NCBI GenBank assembly: GCA_905250075.1 | Contig: CAJNOP010000024.1 | Span: forward strand, 54,903 to 118,902 | Direction of reading: 5' to 3' | DNA: 64,000 bases | DNA from: Rotaria sp. Silwood1 | Taxonomy: Eukaryota > Rotifera > Eurotatoria > Philodinida > Philodinidae | In this document: positions 11,233 to 23,819 of the stretch, one piece after another | Numbering within the stretch: position 1 is the stretch's first letter | Layout of the letters: each line of letters starts with the position of its first letter | Notes under the pieces: model-generated | The model's database searches: none | The model's input: the letters and a program-made list of their open reading frames with translations, nothing else | What the model was told of the DNA's origin: nothing | Made by a program: the position numbers and the translations under genes

Positions 11233-14200
11233 CTATTGATAGACCAGATAATTACGTAATGAAGTAGGTAATGTCAAATAATTAATTAAATGTAGATTCG
11301 TTCGACCTAATCTTTTACGTATAACACGTCGACATGAATCCATTAATTGAAGTGGTTCAGCTAGAATAAAAGATTTTCGATTTTTTGAAATAGAATTTTT
11401 CTATTATTCACTTACGTTCTAATCCATTAATATAACGCATTGTTATTTCACAATGTCCCCATACTGATGAAACCATTGGATAAAGTGCACCCTTATCTTT
11501 AAGGTCATTAAATGCTACACCTAAATATTGTCCATCAACAATATAAGCTAATGTTCCTTCTTCAAGATCGAGAACAACAAAAAATTTATCGGGTACTACA
11601 AAACATTCATCAGATTTCGATGGATATGATATACCATTATTGTTAATAGCATCAGCTGGATCAGTTAATGTTGATGTTGTAGTTGTCGGAGATAATAGAG
11701 AACTAGATGATGTTACTGTTGATGATGGATACTGTGTTGAAGCATAAACACTATTCACACCTTTATGATAAAGTTTATTTCGACCTAAATCCCATCCCCA
11801 TGATTCTTGATTCATTCCAACAAGTGCTTGATAACCTGGACAATGAAGTGGTGCTTTTACTGTTCCAACACCTACTACAGCATGTGTACCACGTTGTCTT
11901 GTATTCCTAAATATGTATATATATATATAGATAAGTAAAATAATTTGTTCAGAACGTTTCCTTGAAAAATTAAAACATGTTTGTTTCAGGATAATGAATT
12001 TTATTATAGTTGAATTTAAATTCTTCTACAGAATCTCAAAAATAATGATAAGATGAAAATTTATGTTTCGACATTTGGAATCATATGTAGAAAATCATTT
12101 TTTTTTCAAGTACGATCTTGTTGGAAATTGCGCTATAGATGCGACTCATGCCGTAGAATTTTCGGATGGACAAGCACACGGTTACCCTATATTGCAGATC
12201 TCTACTGTGATGTTATTTCTGCTATTTATCTCTTTTAGAGTCTTTAAATTAGGATAGCATTAGGTAAGAGTTAGATAAGAGTCCATCTCAACATGTTTTG
12301 ATGCGTAAAAATGTGCGCTTTTACTAATGAAAAAAACGATTTTTGTCTTTGTAAAAGCAAGTTTGTGAATATCATTGTCTTCGAACGCCGGTTTTTCATT
12401 TGAAAGCGTAAGAAGCCCATATTTTAATCGATTATTTTCTCGATTGTGTCTGACTAGATACATGTTCTAAGGGTAGAATACGGTGAAGGTAAGAAAACTT
12501 ATCGCACGAGAAAGCCGATTCAACTGTCGAACGTCATTCGACATCGCATTAAGACTATCAGCATATCTCGATGAGGCTAAGAAAAGTTTAGACCCATTCG
12601 TGACATGTGCCCTACTATTGAAGAGTTATGGACATTTCAATGAAATACCTATTGAAGACAAGGCATTTTCGAAAAATCCAAAACAAAGAGTTTTAGGCTG
12701 AAATGATGTCTATATGTACATTTGATAGTCGTAAGATAGTCCTGAGAATTTCAACGAAAATGAACGAGTCTTTCTTGAGATACTCAATATCTATGAATAC
12801 AGCAATCAAAACTACTTGGAAATAGAATATCTCGACAAAGATATATTCGTTTTCGTTGAAATTTTCAGCACTATCAAACGTACCTCGAAAACATAATTTA
12901 GTCCAGAAACTTTTTGTTTTGGATATTTCCAAAATGCTTTGTCCTTAGTAAAAGTCTCATCAAAACGATCATTACCCTTCGATAGACGATCATAAGTGCG
13001 CATCATTTTAAGCTTTTCCTAGTCGTACAGTATGAAAAAAAAGCTTACCCTGTACATCTATATATTCGGATTTACTTGTCTATGTTAAAAGAACTTATTT
13101 AAAAACATAACTCTTGTCAAGAATCAAAGTCCAATGAAAGGTCAGTATGCCTTGTTTAGACTCCATCGAGTCCAAAACTTTTGGATCCAGATCCGACCAA
13201 CTATAGTCCTAATTTGTCGTAAATAGCTGATATATAAAAGTTCTATTACCATTCGATTTCCCATACATGAATGCCACTAGTAAAGCCTTTTTTACAACGA
13301 ACAGCATCTGTACTTTGTGCTACAGGCTAAAAAGACAAAAAATAAAATAAAAAATAAAATTTTCCAAAGATAAGATTATGTTTATTTACATGTCGATGAA
13401 AAGTACATGGATCATTATGTTTAACAAATATATTCATTGAACGATCATCATGATTCCATCCATATTCAATTTGTTTTTCACGTGATACAGGTGGTCGATC
13501 AAGAAGTATATCAAGTCGAACAGGAAAATATTTACTTGGATCTAATGATGGATGATTTGTAATATTTGAATAATGATATTGACATATTGTCAAATTTAAA
13601 TCATTATTATTATTGTTATTATTATTATATGAATTCGTTGATGAATAAGTTGTTGATAATGTTGAATTATTTGTTTGATGATGTTGACGTGGTAATGGAT
13701 TGAATGAAAGTAATGGAAGATTTGATGTTGTAAGTTCTTCATTTGTTTGAGATGTTGTACCTGATATAACTGAACGTAAATTAACTATTTTACCATTTCG
13801 AAGACCCATCGATGATAATGATGTTGATAATAAATCTTGTTGTTTTGATATTCGTGAACGACGATTTGTTGTTGTTGTTGTTATCTGATTATTACTTGTT
13901 AATGATGCTCGTCGTAAACGTGATCGTAATGGATAATTTTTTGTTATAGAAATTGAATTTGAAGAAGTAGGAAGAATTAAATTCGAAGTTGATTCACAAG
14001 ATAAATTAGATAATGGTTTTTTCTTATTCGTTAAACGTCGACTACGACGTAAAGTTATTGTATTTGTTGATGGATCGTTTAAATCCACACGCTATAAATA
14101 GAAACATAAACAATATATATATATAATATTTTCTTTTTTGTCTTTTTAATTTTAATTACTTTCGTTAATTTTTTTCGTTTTGAATGTAGTGGTTTTTGTT

Positions 14201-14291
14201 TACTGTTCGTTGCTATCGTCTTAGATTTCTTTGTACTATTATTTAATTCGTGTCGAATTCCAGTTGATTTTGTTTTACGGGATAACACCAT
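11233..14291 (-). CDS. SPSB1: SPSB1/4-like SPRY domain and SOCS box protein (gustavus family), 5 exons
   Basis: Exons are 14160-14291, 13390-14091, 13250-13326, 11416-11906 and 11233-11360; phases close to 509 aa. SPSB proteins are substrate receptors of Cullin-5/Elongin B/C E3 ubiquitin ligases. Residues about 210-465 carry the SPRY fold: [79 protein letters not shown] and [18 protein letters not shown]. The last ~40 residues form a SOCS box with a BC-box ([13 protein letters not shown]); the Cul5-box core reads LTLP where vertebrate proteins have LPLP. Two oddities: a ~200-residue basic, Asn/Ser/Thr-rich N-terminal extension absent from vertebrate SPSB1 (273 aa), and a Ser/Thr-rich insert inside SPRY (11640-11730). 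Intron 3 is 1.34 kb, far longer than the rest, and holds a long inverted repeat. An AG lies 5 nt before the ATG. SPSB1 and SPSB4 cannot be told apart here. Confidence 0.95.
12580..13020. repeat. Long imperfect inverted repeat (hairpin) in SPSB intron 3
   Basis: The plus strand at about 12600-12793 matches the reverse complement of about 12827-13020. Shared blocks include GACAAGGCATTTT / GACAAAGCATTTT, ATCCAAAACAAA, TTTGATAGT and TTTCAACGAAAA, in the same order with small indels, around a loop of only ~35 bp. Both arms translate to a similar peptide (DKAF.K.PKQ) on opposite strands. It looks like a decayed foldback or two head-to-head copies of a repeat. Identity is partial, judged by eye. Confidence 0.75.
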
Positions 14292-16774
14292 TTGGACTGT
14301 AATTGATTATAATTAAATTTATTAACGACAATAAGATATTGTTGTTTTTGATTTACTGTTATAATTTTATTTAATAAATGAGTATTTAAAGGGTTATATG
14401 TGTTCATCGACGATAGAAAATGTATAGTGGAGAATGTATAGGTAAACTGAACAGATCAACCATCGAGGGTTATACGATAGCAACAACAACAACTAACAAG
14501 GGATAATTAATAAAATAAATGAGAATCTACAAGAAAAAAACTAAATGAGAAAAAAATTATTTTATTAATAGATACTGAAAAAGAAATGTCATTAGTACGT
14601 TTAAGGTACAAGTAAATAAACAGCCATATATATATCAAAAACACAACGACATTATTAGGTAGACAAGACGTAAATGTAGTGCATTTAATCGATCAATCGA
14701 CATTAGTGAATTAATTACATTGGAGGAAATATACAAAATATAAGAAATTCATGATTTAATAAAATTAGATTAAAATTAACAATAAAATTTATAAATTCAC
14801 ATATATTTAACTGATAATTTTTGTAATATAGATGTCACATCTTTACGGAAATAAAAGTTTATTCTATGCCGGTCTACTAAAATAAACACAAAGAAATTGA
14901 ACATGACATATGTAATATGGCGTTAAAAGTAAATTATCGAAAATGACATCACCGCGTTACAAACATTAAAACGATAATTGTTTTACTTATATAAATTCTT
15001 TCATTGTTTACTAGTGAAAATAGTAACTCATAAAGGTCATGTACTCCATGTATGATATGGGAAACAATATAGATGCGATTGTAGACGAAGAGAAGATTTT
15101 CATTCATGTTCTATCAATATGATAGATAGTATGGAATACACCATCATGAGAAGATCACATAGTTCGTCCGCCACGAAAAAAAACAGTAATACTGCGGTTT
15201 TCAAAAGCGGTCAAGCGTATACTCGATGTTGCGCACATCGTAATCAGTGGAGGTTTTACCTGGCGTAATGAACTTGATCAGAACTGCGGCTTATAGCGGT
15301 CTTTCTTTAAAAATTTGTTTGTTGGGCACTTCTCTCATGCTGAACCACGTTACTAATCTATTGTTGATGAATATTGATTAATCTTAAAATAGGTATATAA
15401 TGATGTTTTAATATTCTTTTATTAGATTGATAAATACTTCCTATAAATAAAAAATTGTGAATAATGTTTAGAGATCTATTTAAACGTGTGATGAGTCCAT
15501 AATTTACCTGTCGTTTAATGTTTATTCTTTGAAAGTTTACTTACAAAAAGAAAACAACTTGAATCAAATGCTTTATTTTCTTATCTTTGTTAGTAATCCA
15601 TTGAGCACTAACAACCGATGGTTATCATTTATAGTGGAGAGAGAGTAGTGCGGAACTCTTTTTTTTAATCGAAAAATACGATTTTGACTGACTAAGATTT
15701 TTTAAGTGGGGACTAGAGCCCTGTCGGATGCAGAATTTTCGGACCGCATTTTGCTACTTCCAATTAAATTTTCTAATCGGAATAAGATAGCTACCTCGCA
15801 GATGCAAAAAACTTTTCCAATTGTTTGTATTTGGTAACTAGTGTAATTTACACGTTTCTCAGATGACTAGAACACGTTGAGTCCAAAGTTTTTGGATCCT
15901 ACTAGGTTCACAACCACCTAAACAGACTCTAGTAGGGAGTGTGTACCCCATCCCAATGACCATACCCCTGATAACAATCTATGATACTGCTAAACAATTT
16001 GACATCAGTGTTACGTAGGAATGTAGATACACATTCAATTGATAATCATTTATAAAAATATTTGTATTCTATCGGATCTATTTGTAAAACCCATAGTAAT
16101 TGTAAAACATAATGAGTAGCAAAAAAAGTATGCTTTAACAAATATTATTACTAAATAACATCATAACAAAATCTATTCTATCCAATCATTATCAACATAT
16201 AATATATAGATATAGTCCTTTGCATGTAAGTACATTCTATTGTCTAGTACATACTGTCAAACAAATAACTAATTGAGTAATTTGTATGACAGATCCATAA
16301 AATGATATTGTCATGTTAAAATGAAGCTGTAAATGCTTGTCAGTGAAAAACTTATTTATAATTATATGAGAACAAACAAAATATAAACCAGATGGATGAT
16401 TACAAAACACTTATTAATGTAAAAATTCTATAATGATTATAATCTCGTCAAAAACAAAAAAATAATCTGTCTTTTATTTTATGTGCAGTCTATTATTTTA
16501 TTAAACTAGAAAAAAAAACACGTGCACAACGTTAGTAAAAAAAAAATATTTAAAAAACTAATTATTTCAAAAAAAAAAAAATAATGCATGAATAAAATTA
16601 TGATTGTTTAAATGTCTAAATATATTCAAACTGACACACATATCAAGTTATGTATTCTGAGAAATACAGCAGAGAAAATAGTTAACTACTTTAGTGGAAA
16701 GAAAGAAAAAAGGTACATGCATTGTTATGTGTATACAAACTATAAAAAAAAAATATGTAATTAAACGCAGATCT
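14292..16774. other. Intergenic, GMPS to SPSB
   Basis: About 2.5 kb, mostly AT-rich. A GC-richer island lies at about 15165-15310 with no recognised gene or RNA. A motif near 15870-15900 (GAGTCCAAAGTTTTTGGATC) also occurs around 13165-13200 in the SPSB intron and more weakly at 28958-28990, so it is probably a scrap of a dispersed repeat. The rest should include the GMPS 3' UTR and SPSB promoter. Confidence 0.4.
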
Positions 16775-19700
16775 TCATTCCCATTCAGTTGTTGCTATAA
16801 AAAGAAATTTATATTAAACAAAATCTTTTCTTTGTTTTGCATTTTTACCTGGTGGTTTTGATGTTAAATCATATAATATTCGACTTATACCTGGTACATT
16901 AGTTTTAATTGTTTGATATATATCATTTAACATATCAAGAGGAAATGTTTCTCCAGGTACAGCTGATTTTCCAGTCATGAAATCTTTAGTAAGAAATGTA
17001 CGTAAAACAACTGAATGTTGACAACTATAAATTATCGGTTGAATATTTGTATCTGAAATTATCTGTTCTTCTCTTTTATCATTCATTTCTTTAGCATATT
17101 CTCTATCAAATTCAATTGGTATTAATACAACTGGCATTTGACTTATTGAATTATAAGCACCATATTGTTTCATAATCATCATAGCATGATAATCACAAGA
17201 ACGAGCTTTATCAATAATATCTGATGTTAATGTTGTGCGTGTAACTTGTGTTATTTTCGAATCAAGAATTTTTTTACCCTAAAAAGCATGCATGAGAGAG
17301 AACAAAAAAAAGAAAAGAAGTAGATTTGAATAATTACAAGAATATAGACAACTCGATTAATATGATGACAAGCCTTTGTAATCATTCGTGCAAGAATAAA
17401 TAATTCATTCCAATTTGGTTTTTCATCATTTGAACTAATTGCTGCAGCAAAACTATATGTACGAGCATCACCTTGTACGCCAACACTGCGAATCTATAAT
17501 AAGAAAAAAAAACACATATGTTTGATCTCGTTTAACTAAACTTACTGGTAACAATACGGATGTATAATCATGTTGATCAGATGATGTAAGAGTTTTCAAA
17601 AGTAATTTTTCATTTGCAGTAAAAACCATATCTAATGTTGCTAATAAAGTATCTTGTTTTTCAGCCATTGTTGAATAATTAATTATTGTTTTTAATAATG
17701 ATGATGTTTGTGAAAAATATTCAACAGGCATATATGGTTCATCGACGCATAAAATTCGTATAGCTAGACCTGGTCCAGGAAATGGATGACGATAAATAAC
17801 ATCAGAATGAAGACCTAATGTTAAACCAATTTGTCTTACTTCATCTTTATGAAAATCTTTTAATGGTTCAATAACACGATTAAGTTTACGTAATGCACGT
17901 ACCATTGGTGAATCATTATGATGTGTTTTAATAGCATCAGCATGACCACCTTGAGATGCCAAATGAGATGCACTTTCTATTAAATCCGGTCTTAATGTAC
18001 CTTGTGCTAAGATAATATCATCAAATGTAAAATTATTATTACGTAAAAATTCTTGTACAACTTTAATAAATGTATCACCAATAATTTTACGTTTATGTTC
18101 AGGATCAACTTCTTCATTTAATGGTAAAGTTTCTTCAAGTAACATATCAGCATCAAATAAACTTAAAAAATTTGTTGATATTGATGGACGTCGTGGTGTT
18201 ATTTCGTTTGGTGCTAATGTTGTTTTTACTCGAACATAAGTTTTTGCTTTAAAAAAACGTTGACTAGCATCAATATAATTAACAGTTGCAAATTGAGATA
18301 AAGTTTCACGAATTTCATTACTTTCATTATGTCGTAAAAATCCATTATCTATACTAACAAGTTTTACTTGTTCAGATGGTAAAGCACGAGTTAATAAAGC
18401 AGCACAAACAGAACTATCAACTCCACCACTACATAAAACAAAAACTGGTTGATCTTTAACAAATGATCGAATGGTGCTAAAAGCATCTTGTATTCGGCAA
18501 CCCATTGTAAATGTAGCTCGACAATGAGCGATTTCGAAGAGAAAATTTTTAAATACTTGTAAACCATTCTCTGTTAGATCAACCTATGTCACGAAAAAGA
18601 AAAATAATTAATAAAATCTTAAATAATCATTGTTAAAAGTATCTTGAATAAGTATTGAAACGAATTGTCTAGTCACCCATCGAAGGTTGAAGTCGTCCTA
18701 TCGGATCCGATAGAATCCTTGATTCATTCGACAATAGAGACTTAGACTTGTCGATTTCAACAAAATCTACTAATATTCAAGTGTTTCTTTTTGCTTTTTA
18801 TAATTATTAGACAACATGTAAAATATATTTGTAATAGTTTTTATGACGACGTGAAGCTGTCTTTCACTCAAACATTCCTGCTCCTAAACAACTATATACA
18901 ATGAGAAGGGAATCTATACAACTCAACGAACAGTAAGTACACATTATTTTATTTTATTTTTAATTTGAATTATATTACGGTATGAAGATCGTCAAAAAGT
19001 AAGTATAAATTGTTGATTCTAGTCTTTTTTTTTTCTTCATTTTGAAGTTATTACTCAACGATTGACTATAAAAATAGGCTAAAATGAAGTACATTTCAGC
19101 TGATAATTTTCAGCTGATTGTAAGAAAAAAATGGCGTAGAAGCAGGGTGATGATAACGAGGAGCCTATGTCACGCGTTGTTTCTCATTACCACCCGTATA
19201 TCGCATTACTCATGAGTATCGGTGGTGGCGCTCATGCCCTATCGATTCCAATCTACAAACGATTATAGAGAATATTGTCTACTCGAATTCGAAGTATTTA
19301 TTAAAAAGAATTGAAATTAATTCAGAAGAAAACAGTTACGAGATATATTTTACAAATAAAAAGTCTTGCAGCGTCATCTATAATAAAAATTTATCTTATC
19401 ACTGAGGCCGATTTTAACTCTATGGCTAGTACAGGTAATTCACACGCATTGACCTCATTCGGAGTCATCTAGAGCAACTTACTTCCGTCAGTTTTAACAT
19501 ATTTCAAAAATATTCAACCCGTTTCGATACACTACACCGTGATATAACACTTTCAAAAACACCTGCGGTAATTCAATAGCAGTTTCTCAATAGTCATTAC
19601 ACGGGTAGGTCAAATAATGTTTAGTTGTCTAGATCTAGATGTAAATTCAACATTTATCAATATTAACAATACTAATGCAAAAATATCGATCACTACTTTG

Positions 19701-20320
19701 TGATCACCATATTAAGTTTTCTTTTATAATAAACATAATGTTTCTTGATAAAAAAAAAATTTATAATAGTTTATTTTGTTTACCTCCGGATGAAATTGAA
19801 CTCCATATATAGGTTTTTCTTTATCCGCACATGCAACAATAAACGATTCGCTTGTACCAATACTTATTAAATTTTCTCCAAGTTGTCCAATACTATCTCC
19901 ATGTGTTAATAAAACATTTTCTAATGGTTTCATATCTTTAAATAGAGGACATTCTGTTACATTAAGTTCTACTTGAAATTGACCATCTTCTCGTACTGAT
20001 TGTCGTACAATAGTACCACCACGTTGTTTATTTAACATTTGTAATCCATAACAAATACCTAATATTGGTAGATTACATTCAAATAATTGTGGATCATAAT
20101 AAACTGGATTAGGATCATTGACTGAACCTGGACTACCCGAAATAATAATCGCTTTATATTGACATGATAGTAATTCATTAACTGATGTTTGTAATGGTAC
20201 GAGTTCTGAATAAATAAATAGTTCACGTATACGACGATCGATTACTTTAGCATATTGTGAACCAGCATCAAGTATAGCCACTTTATCATAATCACCGGCA
20301 GAATATTTAAAATCACTCAT
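16775..20320 (-). CDS. GMPS: GMP synthase (glutamine-hydrolysing), 5 exons
   Basis: Converts XMP to GMP with ATP and glutamine, the last step of guanine nucleotide synthesis, in the cytosol. Exons are 19784-20320, 17546-18583, 17338-17493, 16849-17278 and 16775-16794; all phases close, giving 726 aa (human 693). The class I glutamine amidotransferase domain is residues ~12-180: ISGSPGSVND, nucleophile Cys90 in ILGICYGLQML, and GVQFHPE with the catalytic His. The ATP pyrophosphatase P-loop VLCSGGVDSSVCAALL follows, then the dimerisation domain with HPFPGPGLAIRILC, SVGVQGDART and the C-terminal YDLTSKPPG-ATTEWE end. The 20-nt last exon encodes only TTEWE plus the split codon before it; retaining the 54-nt intron before it would instead give a different short tail. 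The 1.2-kb first intron lies exactly between the two catalytic domains. All catalytic motifs are intact. Confidence 0.98.
18584..19783 (-). other. Long intron 1 of GMPS
   Basis: It is 1.2 kb against 44-60 nt for the other three introns of this gene. It carries a palindromic CGGATCCG-type scrap near 18697 and a GC-richer patch at ~19130-19265. No open frame of note. It separates the glutaminase exon from the synthetase exons. Confidence 0.6.
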
Positions 20321-21143
20321 GATATACTTATCGATTGTCTAAAAGCATCTGAAATATACATGATTCAAACTTTTGGTTACATAAGATTTTATTTCAAATT
20401 AAAATAGATTTAGAGAAATGGCTCTTTTTTTTTTTACAATCAAATAAAATATCATTATTATTAAGTGTATAAGAAAACTGAAAATTCAGTTTGTTTTTTG
20501 ATCGAAGTAAAAAGGAACACAAAAAAAGAACAAAAGTGTATAGAATTTTTTTGTAAAGATGCAGAATTATAGAACAAATCATTTTCTAGATGATACAATG
20601 TCGACAAGATTTGAATGATTTACGATTGAAGTTTTGCATAGATCCACGATTAAAAAATCTTAAGTATATACTTAATGAGAATTTTGTTTTGTAAAAACTG
20701 TAATAAAACTTCAACTATTAATCATATAAATCTCATCGATGTCTTATCTTCTAGAAAAATATCTGTGGCACAAATCTGATTTTTTACAAACATTCTGTCA
20801 TGTCCTATATGGTGAAGATAGTCAGCGTGCGAAAATACGAGAAAAAAATGCATAGAAAATTTTTCGATTTATGCCTTAGTAATAGATTAAACACATACGA
20901 ACAGAACGTGTAAAATATAATACGAATAGAAAAAAATGTGGCATGATAGTACTACTGATAAACATGTTTTTGCATCTAAATACTCATCCTATTAAATTTC
21001 CTATGATTGAATATGTCCCTTTGTTTCCTTAAATACAAACAAATGATATAAAACAAAAGTGAAATTTATATTCAGTTGGTATACAAATAATATATTAACA
21101 ATGATTACAAAGAAAAAAGAAAAACAAAATATCTAACGGTTCC
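20321..21143. other. Intergenic, TBCC to GMPS
   Basis: AT-rich with A and T runs. Acceptor-like CTTTTAG ends 18 nt before the GMPS ATG (20339-20340 on the plus strand), with a second candidate about 11 nt further upstream, so a 5' UTR intron or a trans-splice site is possible. Nothing else was recognised. Confidence 0.4.
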
Positions 21144-21797
21144 CTAAGAAAATGACGATGGTACATCTAGTGACCATCCTTTTCGTTCTTCTTCTTCAAT
21201 TGTTTCCCAATTAGGTGAATGCACATCTGGTGTCTTATGATTGAAATCTAAAACATCATCCCAATAATCTACTGCCCAAACAAGACCACTTTGTGCAATA
21301 TCATGTTGTTTTGATTGATATTCAACATTGTATGGAGCAAATCTACAACGATGGCAATCTTCAATAATTGGTTTTGCTGTTATATGAATGTAGAAGTCGC
21401 ATTCATCGCTTGTATGAACACGTAATTGTTGACAAGCTAAAGCAAATTCACATTGATGGCATTCATCAATATCAACTGATCTTGAACAAGGACCAACAAT
21501 TATAACACAACCATGAAGATTTTTTATATGTAATGATGATGGAATACCTTTCATGAATATTTCACAATGTTCTAAATTTTCCATTGCAACATCTTTTCCG
21601 TTAACATCATCGGGATTAAAATGAATAAGTTCATCATGTTTATTAGCAACATTAACTGTATTGACTGACGTAGAGTTTAATTCTCTTGTTGTTGAAAGTT
21701 TATCGAATAAATCTTCAATTTGTGTTTTCATGTATATATGTTTTTTCTCATCTTGTTTTGCTTGATGGCATGACTCACTTTCACCATTTGATTCCAT
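21144..21797 (-). CDS. TBCC: Tubulin-folding cofactor C, C-CAP/TBCC domain
   Basis: A 217-codon frame. TBCC stimulates GTP hydrolysis by beta-tubulin in the cofactor complex that releases native tubulin dimers. The beta-helical TBCC domain spans residues ~70-215: repeated CEIFMKG, HGCVIIVGPC and CHQCEFALA turns, the key ACQQLRVH motif with catalytic Arg126, IIEDCHRCRFAPYNVEY, and SPNWETIEEEE near the end. The FAPY and SPNW signatures favour TBCC over its relative RP2. Vertebrate TBCC (~346 aa) also has an N-terminal spectrin-like domain; here only ~65 residues of predicted coil precede the fold. A T-rich tract with TTTAG ends 11 nt upstream of the ATG (21809-21810), so an upstream coding exon could be missing from my model, or the site is for trans-splicing. 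I saw no convincing N-terminal exon upstream. Confidence 0.93.
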   Translation of the reverse strand: MESNGESESCHQAKQDEKKHIYMKTQIEDLFDKLSTTRELNSTSVNTVNVANKHDELIHFNPDDVNGKDVAMENLEHCEIFMKGIPSSLHIKNLHGCVIIVGPCSRSVDIDECHQCEFALACQQLRVHTSDECDFYIHITAKPIIEDCHRCRFAPYNVEYQSKQHDIAQSGLVWAVDYWDDVLDFNHKTPDVHSPNWETIEEEERKGWSLDVPSSFS

Positions 21798-23819
21798 GAT
21801 TGAAAATACTAAAGCAACAAAAAAACAAAAAAAAATACAATATTATTTGATTAATAAAATAGTCTTTATATGAATGGTTAATGATGTCAATTCTCTGAGT
21901 CAAAATAGAGTAGGTGTATCAATCATTCATCGTCTACGTCTACGTAATTCACGCAGTTGATTGGAATTTTAATTTCATCGGACTGTTGATTGTCCTTGAA
22001 TGATCAAATGATTGACAAAAAAGGAAAAAAAAAGCAAGCATTGCCCCATGATGATGTCATTTGAAAGACCTTTCTCAAGAACGAACATTTTATTGGATAG
22101 CAATACTAACCAATTCGTTTATTTCATGACTCATTAACAGTCATTTCCTTTCCAGAAGTGTCATATTCACGCGCAACTATTGACATAGAAACTTTCGAAC
22201 TTAACTCTTTTTTTTTTTTTACGTATTTCTATTTCCATTTCAGGAAAAATCTTTATAGAATGTCAAAGAATATGTATCGAAATCGATGAAAATTACAGTC
22301 GTTCTTTGATGAAATAGGTAGCAAACATCATTGTAATATTTACTAAGAATATTAAATATTTGAATAAGAAATGGTATATTGATATTTTTATGATGTTAGC
22401 TTTGGATTTATCAAAAGATAAAGATAGTGTAGTTTTAATTGTAAATATTCTCAATCAATAGATTGCAAACTTATTTCATCAAATAAAACAAAAGATTCTT
22501 AAATTGAATGAACAAAGATGTTCAATATTAATAAAATAAATCTGCTGCTACTTAATTGAAGAGAAATAATACAACATCATTTAAACTCTCTTTAAAATTA
22601 GTTTTGCGTCAGTTACATTTAAATCGCATAAAATTTTCAGGATGTGTTCAAGCAGTAGTGAAGAAACTACGTGACAATTATCAGCTCTATGTCATGGTGT
22701 CTTCAGGAAATATTTAACAGATACGGATCAAATATAGCTCATTTGGCTATGTGAAAGTCTTTGTAGGCTGTCATTCTCTAGATTTATTATTCTTTTCATT
22801 CGAAAGAACATGTCGAACTGAAGCGTCTGACAGAGCTTGTTTTTTTTAACTCTTGTTTTTTATACGAAGAAAAAACGATGACAAGTTCCAGACGTAGAAA
22901 AATAGTCATCTTATGGTAGAAATACTTTTTATATATCATAAAAAAAATGCTTAATTAAAAAAAACAGATATTACGAGGTCATATGTTCTTTCAAAGAGCA
23001 ATGAACAGCAATTGCTTACAATGAAACTTTTTCAAGGGTTCTGAGATGCGCGATCAGAAAAGTATAGATGGACAAAAAAATTTACTTCTTTTTCTTTAAA
23101 CAACATATGTTTCAAGCAGCAAATGATGGAAATCATTAAAGATTTTGGTAAAACAAAAAAAAAAGAGGTAGCAACTAAAATAATCATGTCGTTAATGAAA
23201 GATTACACTGAGTATTATCTTTACGTGAATTTATCTCCATTGCGATTTTTTCTGACGAAAATTGAGTTTTTTTTTTCGAGAGAGAGACGAGTAGAATCCG
23301 TCAGGATAGTCTGCATTCAAAAATTTTCGACCTAACGGACTCGAGATGTCTAAGAAGTACGTTGGATGCAGTAGTCTTAGAATACCAAAAAATCGGAAAA
23401 AAATATTTCGTACTTTCGGAGCAGCTATACGATTTCAGTAAGAAAATATCATTGAGAATATAAAAGTACGGTTCAAGCGCGTCTAAATATTTTGGACCGA
23501 ACGAACTTTGAAAGAGGAGGAGCTTAATGAATAAGCTGTTTATAGTAAAATCAAATTTCTTCATATAATAAATCTTGAATATTTTTTTTATGATACAGAT
23601 AATGTTAATATGTTTCACAAAATTATGAAATTCACTAAATTCAATCATGTCTAGCGACGTTATACGCGAGACATCTATGTTTTGACAAGCATAGGCTATT
23701 TCTAGAAGCTATCAATAGCAAATGAAATTTGTCATTGAAAACTAAGTACAAAAAGAGAAGAAAATGAGCTTCTTACATTTATTCACAACTGCATGCAAGA
23801 ATAAACAGAACATATTATA
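21798..23819. other. Divergent intergenic region, TBCC and RRN3
   Basis: Two kb between divergently transcribed genes, so promoters of both are expected here. It is AT-rich with many A/T runs. It contains one copy of a dispersed repeat (23280-23525), listed separately. No other coding sequence was recognised. Confidence 0.5.
23280..23525 (+). repeat. Dispersed repeat A, copy 1
   Basis: Matches 50280-50500 in the same orientation, in order: TCGAG..., a CAAAAATTTTCGA-like block, ATACCAAAAAATCGGAAAA / ATACAAAAAAATCGGAAAA, then AGAAAATATCATTGAGA, then ...AAGTACGGTT / AAGTAAGGTTTGAG. The end of this copy (AGGAGGAGCTT) reappears inverted at the end of copy 2 (AAGCTCCTC), suggesting the full element has inverted ends. 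Not coding; no family recognised. Confidence 0.7.

Noticed and set aside
15165..15310. Possible structured RNA or tRNA in a GC-richer island
   Set aside because: No tRNA T-loop/anticodon pattern or acceptor stem could be built; kept only as a compositional note.
16795..16848. GMPS ending in GKNAKQRKDFV
   Set aside because: This is read-through into a 54-nt intron; splicing to 16794 gives the conserved TTEWE terminus.
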